NCBI GenBank assembly: GCA_026399875.1
Contig: JAPLQF010000033.1
Span: 109,131 to 173,130 of the forward strand
Direction of reading: 5' to 3'
DNA from: Burkholderiales bacterium
GTDB lineage: Bacteria; Pseudomonadota; Gammaproteobacteria; Burkholderiales; Burkholderiaceae_E
Length of the DNA: 64,000 nt
Position 1 is the stretch's first letter, and every line of letters starts with the position of its first letter. The notes under the pieces are model-generated. The model saw nothing but the letters and a program-made list of their open reading frames with translations. It was not told the DNA's origin and ran no database searches. Of this stretch, positions 8,438-19,724 are shown piece by piece. Both the position numbers and the translations under genes were made by a program.

Positions 8438-9202
8438 TCAGCCGGTGATGGTGGCTCCGCCGTCGGAGACGATCGACTGACCGGTGATGAAGGCACCCGC
8501 ACGGCTGGCGAGCATCACCGCGATGCCACCGATATCGTCGGGTTCACCGAGCCGGCGAAGCGGGAAGCGTGCTTCGGCGGCGGCTTTGCGCTTGGGATCT
8601 TCGTAGAGCGCCTTGGCGAAGTCGGTCTTGATCAGGCCAGGGGCGATGCAGTTGACGCGGATATTGTCGGGGCCCCACTCGCAGGCGAGGTTGCGGGCGA
8701 GTTGCATGTCCGCGGCTTTCGAGATGCAGTAGGCACCGATTTCGGTCGAGCCTTTCAGGCCGCCGATCGACGAAATGATGATGATTGCGCCGTCTTTCTT
8801 GGCCACCATGTCGGGGCGGACCATGGTGCACAGCCAGTGGTTTGACAGCACGTTGTTGCGCATGATCTTTTCGAAGACTTCGTCTCCCATGCCGGCAGCC
8901 GGGCCGAAATAGGGGTTGGACGCAGCATTGCAAACCAGGATGTCGATCGGCCCGAAGGCCTTGCGGGTGCCGTCGACCAGCGCTTGCAGACCCTGCTTGT
9001 CGGAAATGTTGGCCGGAATCGAGATCGCTTCGCCGCCGGCATCGCGGATTTCTTTCACGACCGCTTCGCAGGCGTCGGCCTTGCGGCTGGAGACCACAAC
9101 GCGCGCGCCATGGGCGGCGAAGTTGAGGGCGATCGAGCGGCCGATACCGCGGCTCGAACCGGTGACGATGGCGACCTTGCCGGTCAGATCGAAAAGACTC
9201 AT
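8438..9202 (-). CDS. Short-chain dehydrogenase/reductase
   Basis: Classical SDR oxidoreductase, 254 residues. The N-terminal Rossmann motif TGSSRGIG is at about residues 13-20, NAA lies near residue 90, the catalytic Ser is in IIISSIGG, and the Tyr/Lys pair is in YCISK. The C-terminal segment (RAGAFITGQSIVSDGG) is typical of FabG-like members. The ATG at 9202 sits behind a GGAGAC site; a longer in-frame extension upstream has no support. The gene is downstream of and in the same direction as the gamma-glutamyltransferase gene, with a 41-base gap. The substrate cannot be assigned; proximity to fadD fits but does not prove a role in lipid metabolism. Confidence 0.88.
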   Translation of the reverse strand: MSLFDLTGKVAIVTGSSRGIGRSIALNFAAHGARVVVSSRKADACEAVVKEIRDAGGEAISIPANISDKQGLQALVDGTRKAFGPIDILVCNAASNPYFGPAAGMGDEVFEKIMRNNVLSNHWLCTMVRPDMVAKKDGAIIIISSIGGLKGSTEIGAYCISKAADMQLARNLACEWGPDNIRVNCIAPGLIKTDFAKALYEDPKRKAAAEARFPLRRLGEPDDIGGIAVMLASRAGAFITGQSIVSDGGATITG

Positions 9203-9243
9203 GGTTGTCTCCTGCTGTGAGTTGAGTGTGTAGGAAGCGATTG

Positions 9244-11214
9244 TCAGCGACCGATCACCAAGCCTTCGCGGCGCGGATCGGCTCCGCCGGCAAGCGTACA
9301 CCGACCCGCCCGATCGCATCGCCGCTCGATTGCCTGCAGGCCGCTGGTCATGTCGATTTCACGGATTTCATGGCCTCTGGCGCGCAATGAATCGGCAAGG
9401 CCTGCGCCCACCCTGCCGGCTTCGAGTTCGGTCGGGCCGTTGCGATTGCCCAGGTTGGGCATGCTGATTGCGGCCTGGACATCCAGGCCGTCGCCGATGG
9501 TGGCCAGCAGCGTGCGGGCGACATAGCCGATGATCTGCGAGCCGCCGGGCGAGCCGAGTGTCATCAGCAGCGGGCCGGGTGCGATCACCGCATCGGCCGG
9601 CGGCCTTGCCGCGATGGCCGATGACCCGGTCGGGCGCGTGCCACGGTGTGCCGAGGTCGCTGGGGCAGTCAGCGGGGCCGGCTGCGTCGATGCGAAAACC
9701 AGCGTGGGCGCCATCGAACTGCGTGGCCGTTTGCCCGGCTCGACCCGGTTGGCCACCGGCATGCCATTGGCCTGGGCTGCAAAAGAAAAATCGGTCAGCT
9801 GATTGTTGAGCAGGAAGCCGCGCACCATCAGGCGGGCACCGAACTGGTCTTCGATGGTAGTGGTCATCGCAATGGCGTTACCCCGGGCGTCGATGATCGA
9901 CAGGTGCGAGGTACCGGGCTGCTCGAGCGTCGCTTCGCTCACGCGCAAGTGCGGCGCACCCGGCGGGTCGCCCGGCAGCGCGCGACCCATGTCGCGAGGG
10001 CCGATGAGACTGGCACGACGCTTGAGATAGTCGGGGTCGATCATCCCGGTTGGCAGCTTCACGAAGTCTGGGTCGGCGACGTACTGATTGCGATCGGCAA
10101 ACGCCAGGCGGCCTGCCTGTGTGAAGACATGCACACCCTCGGCTTGAGGGTGTGCATCGGCCGAGGCGAAACGCGGTGCGCCGACCGCGTCAAAAAAGCC
10201 CAGAATCTGCGCAACTGCGATGGCGCCCGAAGAAGGTGCCGGCATGCCGCAGATCATGCGGCTGCGAAAGCTCGAGCACAGCGGAGTGCGAAGCTTCGGC
10301 TGATAGAAGGCCAGGTCGCGCTGATCAAGCAGGCCGGGGTTGACCGGATGCGAGCGCACTGCCTCGACTATGTCGCGCGCAATCGGTCCGGCGTGCAGCG
10401 CGAGGCTGCCGCGTCGGGCGATCTGCGCGAGCGTGTCGGCCAGTTCGGGGTTTTTCAGGCGATGGCCGACCGGCCAGGGCGCACCGTTGGCATCGTAGAA
10501 ATAGCGGGCAGCCGTCGGGTCACGTTTGAGATGAGGATCGATCGCGAGCAGCCGGTTCAGTCGCGCACTCACCTCAAAGCCTTGGTCGGACAGCCTGATC
10601 GCCGGCTCGAAGAGCATCGCCCAGGGCAGGCGCCCATGCTGTGCATGCGCCGCTTCCAGCATCCGCAGCACCCCGGGCGTGCCGACCGACCGGCCGCCAA
10701 CGACTGCATCGAAAAAGGCCAGTGGCTTGCCGTCGCGGCCTTCGAAGAGTTTTTCGGTGGCTGCCGCAGGGGCCGTCTCGCGGCCGTCCCAGGCCTGCAC
10801 GACCTGGCTCCGGGCGTCGTAGTGCATCAAAAAAGCGCCGCCGCCGATGCCGGAGGATTGCGGTTCGGTGAGCGTCAGTACCATCTGCGCGGCAATCGCG
10901 GCGTCGAGCGCGGAGCCGCCTCGTTCGAGCATCATGAACGCCGCCCGCGTGGCATGCGGATTGGCGGTGGCAGCCATCATGTGGCGACCACTCACCAGCG
11001 CTCGCGCGGTCTGTCCGCTGCTGGCCTCGGGTTGCGCGGGAGGCGTCTGTGCAAGCGCAGTGCCAGGGATCAGGCTCATGATCATCGGGACGGCGAGCGC
11101 GCAGAAAAGCACGCAGAAGGGTACGCATTGACGCACCCATCGACTCACCCGCCGACGCACATGGTGCAGGTTGCGTGCAGGTGGCTGGCTGCGAATCGAA
11201 TTCAGCCTGTTCAT
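9244..11214 (-). CDS. ggt: Gamma-glutamyltransferase (exported)
   Basis: Periplasmic Ntn-hydrolase that cleaves gamma-glutamyl bonds such as that of glutathione. A long basic N terminus precedes a signal sequence ending about GTALAQ. The large-subunit motif SGIGGGAFLMHYD is near residue 120. The self-processing site with the nucleophilic Thr is in GTSHLSIIDARGNAIAMT, where the family more often has TTH. The small subunit contains LNNQLTDF, RPRSSMAPT and a glycine-rich LGSPGGSQIIGYV. An unusual 40-residue Ala/Thr-rich insert lies between MAPTLVFA and the final conserved block. At 656 residues it is longer than the usual 570-590 because of the long N terminus and this insert. Confidence 0.9.
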   Translation of the reverse strand: MNRLNSIRSQPPARNLHHVRRRVSRWVRQCVPFCVLFCALAVPMIMSLIPGTALAQTPPAQPEASSGQTARALVSGRHMMAATANPHATRAAFMMLERGGSALDAAIAAQMVLTLTEPQSSGIGGGAFLMHYDARSQVVQAWDGRETAPAAATEKLFEGRDGKPLAFFDAVVGGRSVGTPGVLRMLEAAHAQHGRLPWAMLFEPAIRLSDQGFEVSARLNRLLAIDPHLKRDPTAARYFYDANGAPWPVGHRLKNPELADTLAQIARRGSLALHAGPIARDIVEAVRSHPVNPGLLDQRDLAFYQPKLRTPLCSSFRSRMICGMPAPSSGAIAVAQILGFFDAVGAPRFASADAHPQAEGVHVFTQAGRLAFADRNQYVADPDFVKLPTGMIDPDYLKRRASLIGPRDMGRALPGDPPGAPHLRVSEATLEQPGTSHLSIIDARGNAIAMTTTIEDQFGARLMVRGFLLNNQLTDFSFAAQANGMPVANRVEPGKRPRSSMAPTLVFASTQPAPLTAPATSAHRGTRPTGSSAIAARPPADAVIAPGPLLMTLGSPGGSQIIGYVARTLLATIGDGLDVQAAISMPNLGNRNGPTELEAGRVGAGLADSLRARGHEIREIDMTSGLQAIERRCDRAGRCTLAGGADPRREGLVIGR

Positions 11215-11298
11215 CGGATAGCCTCCAGAGATTGGTGGTCGTGGCGCGCTTGTGGATGCGAGCTGTTCTCTCCTCAGGCAGCCCGCTACTATACGGCG

Positions 11299-12702
11299 AT
11301 GAACTCACCGACTTCTCCCCCCTCGACGGCCAGCGCCGCTGCGCCCGTTTCTCAAGGCCTGGCTGGCGATCCTGCGACGGCATCAACCGGTATCCGCGCT
11401 GCGGTTTTGGCGCAGGCGCAAGGCACGCTCAGCAGTCGGGATCTACTTGAGCAGGCGCGTGCCGCTCACGAACGCCATCGCGGCCTGAATGCGATCGCCT
11501 GGGTTGATTTCGATGCGGCTGCGCGCGACGCTGATGCGCTCGATGAACGACGGCGTGCCGGTGCACCCTTGCGCCCCCTGCACGGAGTGCCGGTCACCAT
11601 CAAGGATCTTTTCAACGTGACCGGCATGCCGACCGCAGCCGGCACCCGTGCCCGACTGCCCGATTTCGGCGGTGAGTCGCTCGCGGTGAGTCGCTTGCGT
11701 GCAGCCGGTGCACTGGTCTTCGCCAAGACCAACATGCACGAGATCGCGCTTGGCGCCACTGGCGAGAACATCTGGACCGGCGATGTCATCAATCCGTATG
11801 ATCCGGCGCGTCAGGCGGGTGGTTCGTCGAGCGGTGCGGGCGTTGCGGTCGCAGTCGGCATCGGCATGGCCGGCGTCGGCAGCGACACCGGCGGATCCGT
11901 CCGGATTCCGGCGGCGTTCTCGGGGGTGGTCGGCTTCAAGCCCACTTTCGGCGCGATTCCGCTTGCCGGCGCGTTGCACCTGTCCTGGACTTGCGATCAC
12001 GCCGGTCCGCTGACGCGATCGGTCGATGATGCCGCCGCGATGTTCGAGGCGATGTCGGGCCGACGCACCGCGCATGGGCGGGTGGCCCGCAGGCCACGGC
12101 TGGCGGTGCCGGCGCGCTGGCTGGCGGGTCGTCTGCATCCGGCGATGAGGGCCTGGTTCGAGTCCAGGCTGGCCGACTGGCGCAGGCAGGCCGATATCAC
12201 CGAGGTGATGACACCGGTCATGATGGATTCGAGTGCCCAGTACACCGTGGTTGCCCGCGCCGAGGCAGCCCATGTTCATCGCGATGTCCTGGCATCGGGC
12301 GGCGAGGGCTTCTCGCCCGGAGTGCTTGCACCGATGCGGCTTGGCGAACAGATCGCCTTGCGTACCTATCTCGAGGCCCTGCAGTTTCGCGAGACGCTGC
12401 GAGCTGAGCTCGACGCCTTGTTGCGCGATCATGACGCTCTGGTGCTGCCGTCATCGGCCGTGCCGCCGCCCTTGCGGGGTCAGACCGAGGTCGAGGTCGA
12501 GTCGGGGATCGTGGCTGTTCGCGAGGCGGTGCTGGGGCAGACACTGCCCTTCAGTTTTGCTGGTTTTCCTGCGATCAGTCTGCCGGGTGGCAGCGTTGAG
12601 TCGCTGCCGGCCAGCATCCAGTTGGTGGGAGCCCGCGACCGCGATGCTGCCCTGCTGGGTCTGGCTCGCTGGGTCGAGGCGAGCCAGTCGTCCGCTGAGT
12701 GA
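11299..12702 (+). CDS. Amidase signature family protein
   Basis: 467-residue hydrolase of the amidase signature family. The Ser-cisSer-Lys triad is recognisable: Lys in VTIKDLF, the cis-Ser and neighbouring serines in GGSSSGAGVAVA, and the nucleophile Ser in GSDTGGSVRIPAAF. It resembles GatA-like amidases, but no gatB or gatC lies nearby, so a role in tRNA amidation is unlikely and the substrate is open. The start is the ATG at 11299, divergent from ggt; a much longer open frame on the same strand only reads through the antisense of ggt. The stop codon forms part of a long perfect hairpin. Confidence 0.85.
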   Translation: MNSPTSPPSTASAAAPVSQGLAGDPATASTGIRAAVLAQAQGTLSSRDLLEQARAAHERHRGLNAIAWVDFDAAARDADALDERRRAGAPLRPLHGVPVTIKDLFNVTGMPTAAGTRARLPDFGGESLAVSRLRAAGALVFAKTNMHEIALGATGENIWTGDVINPYDPARQAGGSSSGAGVAVAVGIGMAGVGSDTGGSVRIPAAFSGVVGFKPTFGAIPLAGALHLSWTCDHAGPLTRSVDDAAAMFEAMSGRRTAHGRVARRPRLAVPARWLAGRLHPAMRAWFESRLADWRRQADITEVMTPVMMDSSAQYTVVARAEAAHVHRDVLASGGEGFSPGVLAPMRLGEQIALRTYLEALQFRETLRAELDALLRDHDALVLPSSAVPPPLRGQTEVEVESGIVAVREAVLGQTLPFSFAGFPAISLPGGSVESLPASIQLVGARDRDAALLGLARWVEASQSSAE

Positions 12703-12739
12703 TCAGTAGAGCGCCATCGTGATGGCGCTGCACTGATCA
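12700..12739. terminator. Long perfect hairpin between convergent amidase and hppA
   Basis: An outer 8-bp stem TGATCAGT/ACTGATCA and an inner 9-bp stem AGCGCCATC/GATGGCGCT, separated by two-base internal loops (AG opposite GC), enclose a two-base loop. It begins with the TGA stop of the amidase gene. It probably acts as a bidirectional terminator, although the flanking T/A runs are weak (CTAAAAA follows about 13 bases later on the plus strand). Confidence 0.65.
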
Positions 12740-12767
12740 GCCGCTGTCGGCTAAAAACTACCGGGTA

Positions 12768-15299
12768 CTACTGGGCTGAAATCTCGACCCGGCGGGCTTC
12801 GCGCCCGCTGCCGGCATCGGTCAGGGCCGGCTTCTGAAGCACCAGTCGGTCTTCGGGAACCCCTGCCGATTTCAGGACTTCGGCCACCGCCACAGCGCGG
12901 TTCTTGGCCAACTCGGCGTTTTGCGAAGCATCGCCGGTCGAGTCATGAAAGCCCGAGATCGAGACCTTGCGCTCCGGGGCAGCCATGACCCAAGCCGCCA
13001 GTTTGGCGACTTGCGCAGGCGTATCACCGGGCAGCGCGCTTTCTGCGGTGTCAAAAAAGAGGACCACTTTTTCGGGCTGCGCTTTGGCTGCATCAGCGTT
13101 GGCCGCGGGCATCGCTGCCGAAGTGGCCGCAGACACCGCTGCCGGGGCGGCTGCCGGCATCGCTGCCGGGGTGGCTGCAGCCGGTGCCGCCACAACCGTC
13201 GGTGCCGGGCCATGGCTGACTTTGACATCGCCAGGCACCGAGTTTCCGATCACCGGCACCAGCAGCAGCGCCACGATGTTGATGATCTTGATCAGCGGAT
13301 TGATCGCCGGACCTGCGGTGTCCTTGTAGGGGTCGCCGACGGTGTCACCGGTGACCGCTGCCTTGTGGGCTTCGCTACCCTTGCCGCCGTGATGGCCTTC
13401 CTCGATGTACTTCTTGGCATTGTCCCAGGCGCCGCCGCCGGTACACATCGAGATCGCCACGAACAGACCGGTGACGATGGTGCCCATCAGCAGGCCGCCG
13501 AGGGCTGCCGGGCCGAGGAACAGACCGACCAGGATCGGCACCACCACCGGCAGCAGCGACGGAACGATCATTTCCTTGATGGCGGCGGTGGTCAGCATGT
13601 CGACCGCGCGGCCGTACTCCGGCTGGGCCGTGCCTTCCATGATCCCCTTGATTTCGCGGAACTGGCGGCGAACCTCGACCACCACCGAAGCGGCTGCACG
13701 GCCAACGGCTTCCATCGCCATCGCGCCGAACAGATAGGGCACCAGACCGCCGATGAACAGGCCGACGATGACCATGTGGTTAGACAGATCGAAGCTGACC
13801 GCCTTGCCGGCCGACTCGAGCGCATGGGTGTAGTCGGCAAAAAGGACGAGTGCGGCCAGGCCGGCCGAGCCGATTGCATAGCCCTTGGTCACCGCCTTGG
13901 TGGTGTTGCCGACCGCATCGAGCGGATCGGTAATTGCGCGAACCGACTCGGGCATGCCGGCCATTTCGGCGATGCCGCCGGCGTTGTCGGTGATCGGGCC
14001 GTAGGCGTCGAGTGCAACGATGATGCCGGCCATCGAGAGCATCGAGGTGGCGGCGATTGCGATGCCGTAAAGGCCCGCGAACGAATAGGACGCGATGATC
14101 GCGCCGCAGACCATCAGCACCGGCCAGGCAGTCGATTTCATCGACACCGCCAGACCCGCGATGATGTTGGTGCCGTGACCGGTTTCAGAGGCTGCCGCCA
14201 CATAGCGCACCGGCTTGTATTCGGTACCGGTGTAGTACTCGGTGATGACCACCAGCAGCGCGGTCAGGATCAGGCCGACCACTGCCGACAGATAGACTTT
14301 CATCGCAGCGCCAGTACCGCCAAGCGCATTGTCGGGAATCATCCAGGTGGTAATCGGATAGAAGGCGATCAGAGCGAGCACGCCTGCGACGATCAGGCCG
14401 CGATAGAGCGCGCTCATGATCTTCTTGCCCGGCTCGGCCTTCACGAAGGCGCAGCCGACGATCGACGCGATGATCGCGAAACCGCCCAGAACCAGCGGAT
14501 AGGTTGCCGCGGCCATCGGTGCGTTGGTGAGCAGGAGTGCGCCCAGCAGCATCGTGGCGATCAGGGTCACCGCATAGGTCTCGAAAAGGTCGGCGGCCAT
14601 GCCGGCGCAGTCGCCGACGTTGTCACCAACGTTGTCGGCAATCACCGCCGGGTTGCGCGGGTCGTCCTCGGGAATCCCGGCTTCGACCTTGCCCACCAGG
14701 TCGGCGCCGACGTCAGCACCCTTGGTGAAGATGCCACCGCCGAGTCGGGCGAAGATCGAGATCAGCGATGAGCCGAAGGCCAGGCCGATCAGCGGCTTGA
14801 TGATGTCGTGGAGTTTCTCGGGTGCTGCGTCAGCGCCACCAAGGAACAGGAAAAAGCCAGCGACGCCAAGCAACCCGAGGCCGACAACCAGCATGCCGGT
14901 GATCGCGCCGCCGCGAAAGGCGACGGTCAGGGCGTCGTTCAGTCCGCGAGTGGCGGCCTGAGCGGTTCGCACGTTGGCTTTCACCGAGACGTTCATGCCG
15001 ATGTAACCGGCCAGCCCCGACAGGATTGCACCGACGGCGAATCCGAGTGCGGTCATGCCGCCCAGACCCGGTACGAAGAGAATCAGCAGGAACAGGACGA
15101 CGCCGACGATACCAATGGCGGTGTACTGTCGATTGAGGTAGGCCTTTGCACCTTGCTGGATGGCGGCCGCGATCGATTGCATTTTCGCGTTGCCTGCATC
15201 CAGACCGAGAATCCATCGGCTGGATACGATGCCGTAAATCACGGCGAGCGCCCCGCAGATCAAAGCGAACCAGATCGCGGTGTGAGGGTTAACCGTCAT
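12768..15299 (-). CDS. hppA: Proton-pumping membrane pyrophosphatase with C-terminal OmpA-like domain
   Basis: Inner-membrane pump coupling pyrophosphate hydrolysis to ion export, 843 residues. The pump portion (about 1-690) has all signature motifs: [40 protein letters not shown], and [21 protein letters not shown] near its end. [10 protein letters not shown] carries Lys and Thr where potassium-independent proton pumps do, so this type is inferred. After the last helix comes an Ala/Pro-rich linker of about 55 residues, then an OmpA-like domain ([33 protein letters not shown]). Family topology puts the C terminus in the periplasm, where this domain could bind peptidoglycan. Ordinary HppA proteins end at about 690 residues. 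Confidence 0.93.
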   Translation of the reverse strand: MTVNPHTAIWFALICGALAVIYGIVSSRWILGLDAGNAKMQSIAAAIQQGAKAYLNRQYTAIGIVGVVLFLLILFVPGLGGMTALGFAVGAILSGLAGYIGMNVSVKANVRTAQAATRGLNDALTVAFRGGAITGMLVVGLGLLGVAGFFLFLGGADAAPEKLHDIIKPLIGLAFGSSLISIFARLGGGIFTKGADVGADLVGKVEAGIPEDDPRNPAVIADNVGDNVGDCAGMAADLFETYAVTLIATMLLGALLLTNAPMAAATYPLVLGGFAIIASIVGCAFVKAEPGKKIMSALYRGLIVAGVLALIAFYPITTWMIPDNALGGTGAAMKVYLSAVVGLILTALLVVITEYYTGTEYKPVRYVAAASETGHGTNIIAGLAVSMKSTAWPVLMVCGAIIASYSFAGLYGIAIAATSMLSMAGIIVALDAYGPITDNAGGIAEMAGMPESVRAITDPLDAVGNTTKAVTKGYAIGSAGLAALVLFADYTHALESAGKAVSFDLSNHMVIVGLFIGGLVPYLFGAMAMEAVGRAAASVVVEVRRQFREIKGIMEGTAQPEYGRAVDMLTTAAIKEMIVPSLLPVVVPILVGLFLGPAALGGLLMGTIVTGLFVAISMCTGGGAWDNAKKYIEEGHHGGKGSEAHKAAVTGDTVGDPYKDTAGPAINPLIKIINIVALLLVPVIGNSVPGDVKVSHGPAPTVVAAPAAATPAAMPAAAPAAVSAATSAAMPAANADAAKAQPEKVVLFFDTAESALPGDTPAQVAKLAAWVMAAPERKVSISGFHDSTGDASQNAELAKNRAVAVAEVLKSAGVPEDRLVLQKPALTDAGSGREARRVEISAQ

Positions 15300-15431
15300 C
15301 GTCAGAATCTCCGTGTCGTATTGCGAACTATGGTCGGTTCGAATGGCCGCTCGACACAGGGTCGTTACGGCGTCATCGAGGACCGCCTACTGCTGATACA
15401 CGCCGCTTTGCGGCGCAGAAACTTCAAGCAA

Positions 15432-15453
15432 ATGGCGCCTGAGCGGTCGCCAT
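15432..15453 (-). terminator. Possible adk terminator
   Basis: A 6-bp ATGGCG/CGCCAT stem with a ten-base loop begins 14 bases past the adk stop codon and is followed on the minus strand by TTGCTTG. The T-run is short, so this is tentative. Confidence 0.4.
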
Positions 15454-15466
15454 TATGGTGGATTGC

Positions 15467-17057
<1,591 letters not shown>

Positions 17058-17061
<4 letters not shown>

Positions 17062-17228
17062 GACCCGGGAAGGACTCGGGCCTGCTCCTCGATCATGATC
17101 GGAATGCCGTCACGGATGGGGAAGGCCAGTCGGTCTGTCTGGCAGATCAGTTCCTGAGCCGTGCGGTCATGCTTGAGAAGACCTTTGCAGATCGGGCAAA
17201 CCAGGATTTCGAGCAGACGGCTATCCAC
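17058..17228 (-). CDS. Trm112 family protein (YcaR-like)
   Basis: 56-residue protein starting at GTG, which is why it is easily missed. It begins [17 protein letters not shown] and contains [20 protein letters not shown], a close match to the bacterial Trm112/YcaR family. The CPxC pair and a third Cys in ELIC suggest metal binding. The gene starts within the last codons of lpxK (8-base overlap) and ends by overlapping kdsB at GTGA. Genes of this family sit between lpxK and kdsB in many proteobacteria. Eukaryotic Trm112 activates methyltransferases; the role of the bacterial protein is not settled. Confidence 0.92.
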
Positions 17229-18312
17229 GAAGGCGATCCTCCAACCAGTCGATGAGCGCCGCCTCGGGGACGGCTTCGATATGCAACACGACGCACCGCG
17301 AGCGCAGGCCAGCGTCGAACCCGACGCATCTTACGGCGTCCTTTGCGGTCATGATCAGCCAGTGTCCCTGCAATGACGCGAGCCAGCCCTCGTCGATCGG
17401 TGCATGGTCGGCCAGCGGCCAGCACCGCGCGGCGATGCCCAGTGTCGCAAGCTGATCAAAAAAGCGCTCGGGCGTTCCGATGCCGGCGAGTGCATCGAGT
17501 GACTGGCCCCGTGTCTGCGCGGCAAACTCGCCGATGCTCCAATACCGGCTGTCGTCCAGTGAGGCGACGCGGGTCGGAACCGTCTGAAAATGAAACACCC
17601 GCGAGTGGGGAATCGGCGTTGAGGTGGCCTTGCCGCTGAGCACGACGGCGTCGAGCAGCAGGGCATTCGAAAGCGGTTCGCGCAAGGGGCCGGCCGGCAG
17701 GCAACGGCCGTTGCCTGCGCCTCGCGAGTCAAAGACCGCGAGTTCGATATCTCGGCGCAGTCCGACATGCTGCAGGCCGTCGTCCGACAGGACCACATCA
17801 AGCACCTCGATCGCGTTCAGGCGACGCAGTGCAGCACCCCGATCCCGTCCGACAACCACCGGCAGGCCGGTCTCACGCGCAATCAGGATCGGCTCGTCGC
17901 CGAAGTCACTGGCGGTGCCGTCGGGCAGCACCTGCCTGGGGAGTCTGCCTGTGCCTCGGTCATCGCTGCCGTGACCGCGCGCAATCACGCCGATGCGCCA
18001 GCCGCGCGCCGTCAGGCCTTTGGCCAGGGCAACGAGAAGGGGTGTCTTGCCGGTACCGCCAACCAGCAGATTGCCGACGATGACGACTGCCGGTGACCCT
18101 GCTGCCCGTGGCGCCAGTTTGTCGCGCGCGATCTGCTCGCGGCGATAGACCGAGACCGCGCCAACCAGACTTCCCAGAGGCCGCAGAACCAGTCCTAACA
18201 GGGCATCGATGCTGCCGCGGGGCTCGAACCACAGCTGCCGGATACGCCGCTCGAGTGCGGCACGCAAGTCCCTCGGACCCGGCCGCTGCGCAAGGGCATG
18301 CGGTGTCGTCAA
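17221..18312 (-). CDS. lpxK: Tetraacyldisaccharide 4'-kinase
   Basis: Inner-membrane-associated kinase that phosphorylates the 4' position of the lipid A precursor. The P-loop [17 protein letters not shown] is near residue 60, with upstream [11 protein letters not shown], and downstream [18 protein letters not shown] and [23 protein letters not shown], which carries the catalytic Asp region. The likely start is TTG at 18312, overlapping the exbD stop as TTGA and giving 363 residues, close to the family norm. Open frame further upstream is only the antisense or offset of exbD and exbB. It belongs to the lipopolysaccharide segment with Trm112 and kdsB. Confidence 0.93.
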   Translation of the reverse strand: MTTPHALAQRPGPRDLRAALERRIRQLWFEPRGSIDALLGLVLRPLGSLVGAVSVYRREQIARDKLAPRAAGSPAVVIVGNLLVGGTGKTPLLVALAKGLTARGWRIGVIARGHGSDDRGTGRLPRQVLPDGTASDFGDEPILIARETGLPVVVGRDRGAALRRLNAIEVLDVVLSDDGLQHVGLRRDIELAVFDSRGAGNGRCLPAGPLREPLSNALLLDAVVLSGKATSTPIPHSRVFHFQTVPTRVASLDDSRYWSIGEFAAQTRGQSLDALAGIGTPERFFDQLATLGIAARCWPLADHAPIDEGWLASLQGHWLIMTAKDAVRCVGFDAGLRSRCVVLHIEAVPEAALIDWLEDRLRG

Positions 18313-18740
18313 GGTTTGCGCGCGCTGCCGCCGGTCTGGGTGGCAAAACTGACCTTGCCCAGGCCGGCAAGCCTTGCCGCTTCCAGCACGTTGACCACGG
18401 CCTGATGGCTCGCGCCCGCATCGGCATAGACCACAATGGTCGGATTGTTTCGCCCGGATGCGGCTTTGGACAGCAGTTTCGCGAAGCTGCCGGCATCGCG
18501 CCAGGCGGCAATCTGGCCGTCGATGGCATAGCGCGACTCGGTCGATACCGTCACCGAAATCTCGGCAGGTCGTTCGGCCGCCTTGTCGACCGCGACCGAT
18601 GGCAGATCGACCTGCAGTTCGCTGTATCGGGAATAGGTTGTGGTGACCAGCAGAAAGATCAGGATCACCAGCAGCAGGTCGATCAGCGGAATGAAGTTGA
18701 TTTCCGGTTCCTCGCGTCGGAGTCCGCGCCGGAAATTCAT
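18309..18740 (-). CDS. exbD: ExbD/TolR family transport protein
   Basis: Energy-transducing subunit of the TonB (or Tol) motor, 143 residues. A short cytoplasmic N terminus (MNFRRGLRREEPEINF) is followed by one membrane helix IPLIDLLLVILIFLLVTTT bearing the proton-path Asp, then a periplasmic domain with ISVTVS and NPTIVVYADAGASHQAVVNVLEAAR. Its ATG overlaps the exbB stop as ATGA and its own TGA overlaps lpxK. Placement before lpxK is the standard betaproteobacterial order. No tonB gene is in this window, so the ExbD versus TolR assignment rests on this context. Confidence 0.9.
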   Translation of the reverse strand: MNFRRGLRREEPEINFIPLIDLLLVILIFLLVTTTYSRYSELQVDLPSVAVDKAAERPAEISVTVSTESRYAIDGQIAAWRDAGSFAKLLSKAASGRNNPTIVVYADAGASHQAVVNVLEAARLAGLGKVSFATQTGGSARKP

Positions 18741-19369
18741 GTCGCCCCAGTTGCCGCACGCGTGTTTGCCTGCCGGGGCGAGATGCCATCGAGCAGGCGG
18801 GCCGACTGCTGCTCCATATCGACCAGAAAGCCGTCGACCCGATTGCGAAAGCCGCGATAGGCGATCAGTGCAGGGATGGCCACGATCAGACCGAGCGCGG
18901 TGTTGTAGAGCGCGACCGAAATGCCGTGCGCCAGAGCCTGAGGATTGGAGCCGGTCGGCGTTGCAGCACCGAAAATTTCGATCATGCCGACGACGGTACC
19001 GAAGAGCCCGAGCAGGGGCGTGATGCTCGCGATCGTACCGAGCGTGGCCAGGTAGCGTTCGAGGTCGTGGCTGACCGCGCGGCCGGTTTCTTCCATCGCC
19101 TCCTTCATCGACTCGCGCCCGGCAAGCACATGGCGCAAACCGGCTGCGAAGACCTTGCCCAGCGGCGATGAGCTTTCGAGTTTCTGTACCATCTCCGGCG
19201 TGGCAGCATTCTGTCGATGCAGGTCGAGGACCCGTTCGATCAGGCCGTCCGGCATGACCCGACTTCGCCGCAGCGAAATGCCGCGTTCGATGATCAGTGC
19301 CACCGCGGTGAATGAAGCGATGATCAGAAACCAGACGGGCCAGCCCGCAGCCTGGATGAGCGACAACAC
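18737..19369 (-). CDS. exbB: MotA/TolQ/ExbB proton channel family protein
   Basis: Inner-membrane proton-channel subunit, 210 residues. An N-terminal helix (GWPVWFLIIASFTAVALIIERGI) precedes a cytoplasmic helical loop, and the two further helices are TIASITPLLGLFGTVVGMIEIF and LIVAIPALIAYRGF, which line the channel in this family. It shares an ATGA overlap with exbD, so the two are probably translationally coupled. The divergent 355-base region towards xseA contains an AT-rich segment that may hold its promoter. With ExbD it would energise TonB-dependent outer-membrane transport. Confidence 0.92.
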   Translation of the reverse strand: MLSLIQAAGWPVWFLIIASFTAVALIIERGISLRRSRVMPDGLIERVLDLHRQNAATPEMVQKLESSSPLGKVFAAGLRHVLAGRESMKEAMEETGRAVSHDLERYLATLGTIASITPLLGLFGTVVGMIEIFGAATPTGSNPQALAHGISVALYNTALGLIVAIPALIAYRGFRNRVDGFLVDMEQQSARLLDGISPRQANTRAATGAT

Positions 19370-19724
19370 ATCGACCTCCGAATTCGCGGTTCCCTCGGCC
19401 GAATGCCGGAAGTTTCGCGAGTCGGCGATTGTCCGGGTTTTCGCCCTGCTCGGGCAAGTCGGCGCCGATCGGACCGAAAGCCGGGCCCTGATAACGTCAA
19501 GCCGGTGGACTGTTCATCGTCCTGTAACGACCGGCTATCCCCAAAGGCTGTGGACAAGTCTGTGCATCAATCGGGTCGGCGACGCTCACAACGGCTTGAA
19601 AGCTGGGTTTGGGAACTTTGCCGAAAAAATACGCATCATTAATATTTATAATATTCAATGACTTGCATCGAACATCCGTGCTTTTCGAGGCCTTAGGTCG
19701 ATTGATGACGGAAATACGTCGTTT
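19370..19724. promoter_or_regulatory. Divergent exbB/xseA intergenic region with AT-rich palindrome
   Basis: This 355-base region contains no convincing gene. It holds an AT-rich island at about 19625-19665, out of character with the GC-rich surroundings, centred on the inverted repeat AATATT-TAT-AATATT at 19641-19655. Such an island between divergent genes suits promoters and perhaps an operator. It does not match a canonical Fur box closely enough for me to call one. Confidence 0.45.

Noticed and set aside
9646..11298. N-terminal 550-codon extension of the amidase gene (1018-codon frame)
   Set aside because: This part is antisense to ggt, is Arg/His-rich and lacks any domain; the amidase starts at 11299.
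11299..12702. gatA (Glu-tRNA amidotransferase subunit A)
   Set aside because: No gatB or gatC nearby, and only the general amidase signature is present.
12921..14771. 616-codon His/Asp-rich frame
   Set aside because: Antisense of hppA; the composition is an artefact of reading a membrane-protein gene backwards.
19640..19660. Fur box upstream of exbB
   Set aside because: The palindrome is AT-rich but does not match the GATAATGATAATCATTATC pattern well enough.
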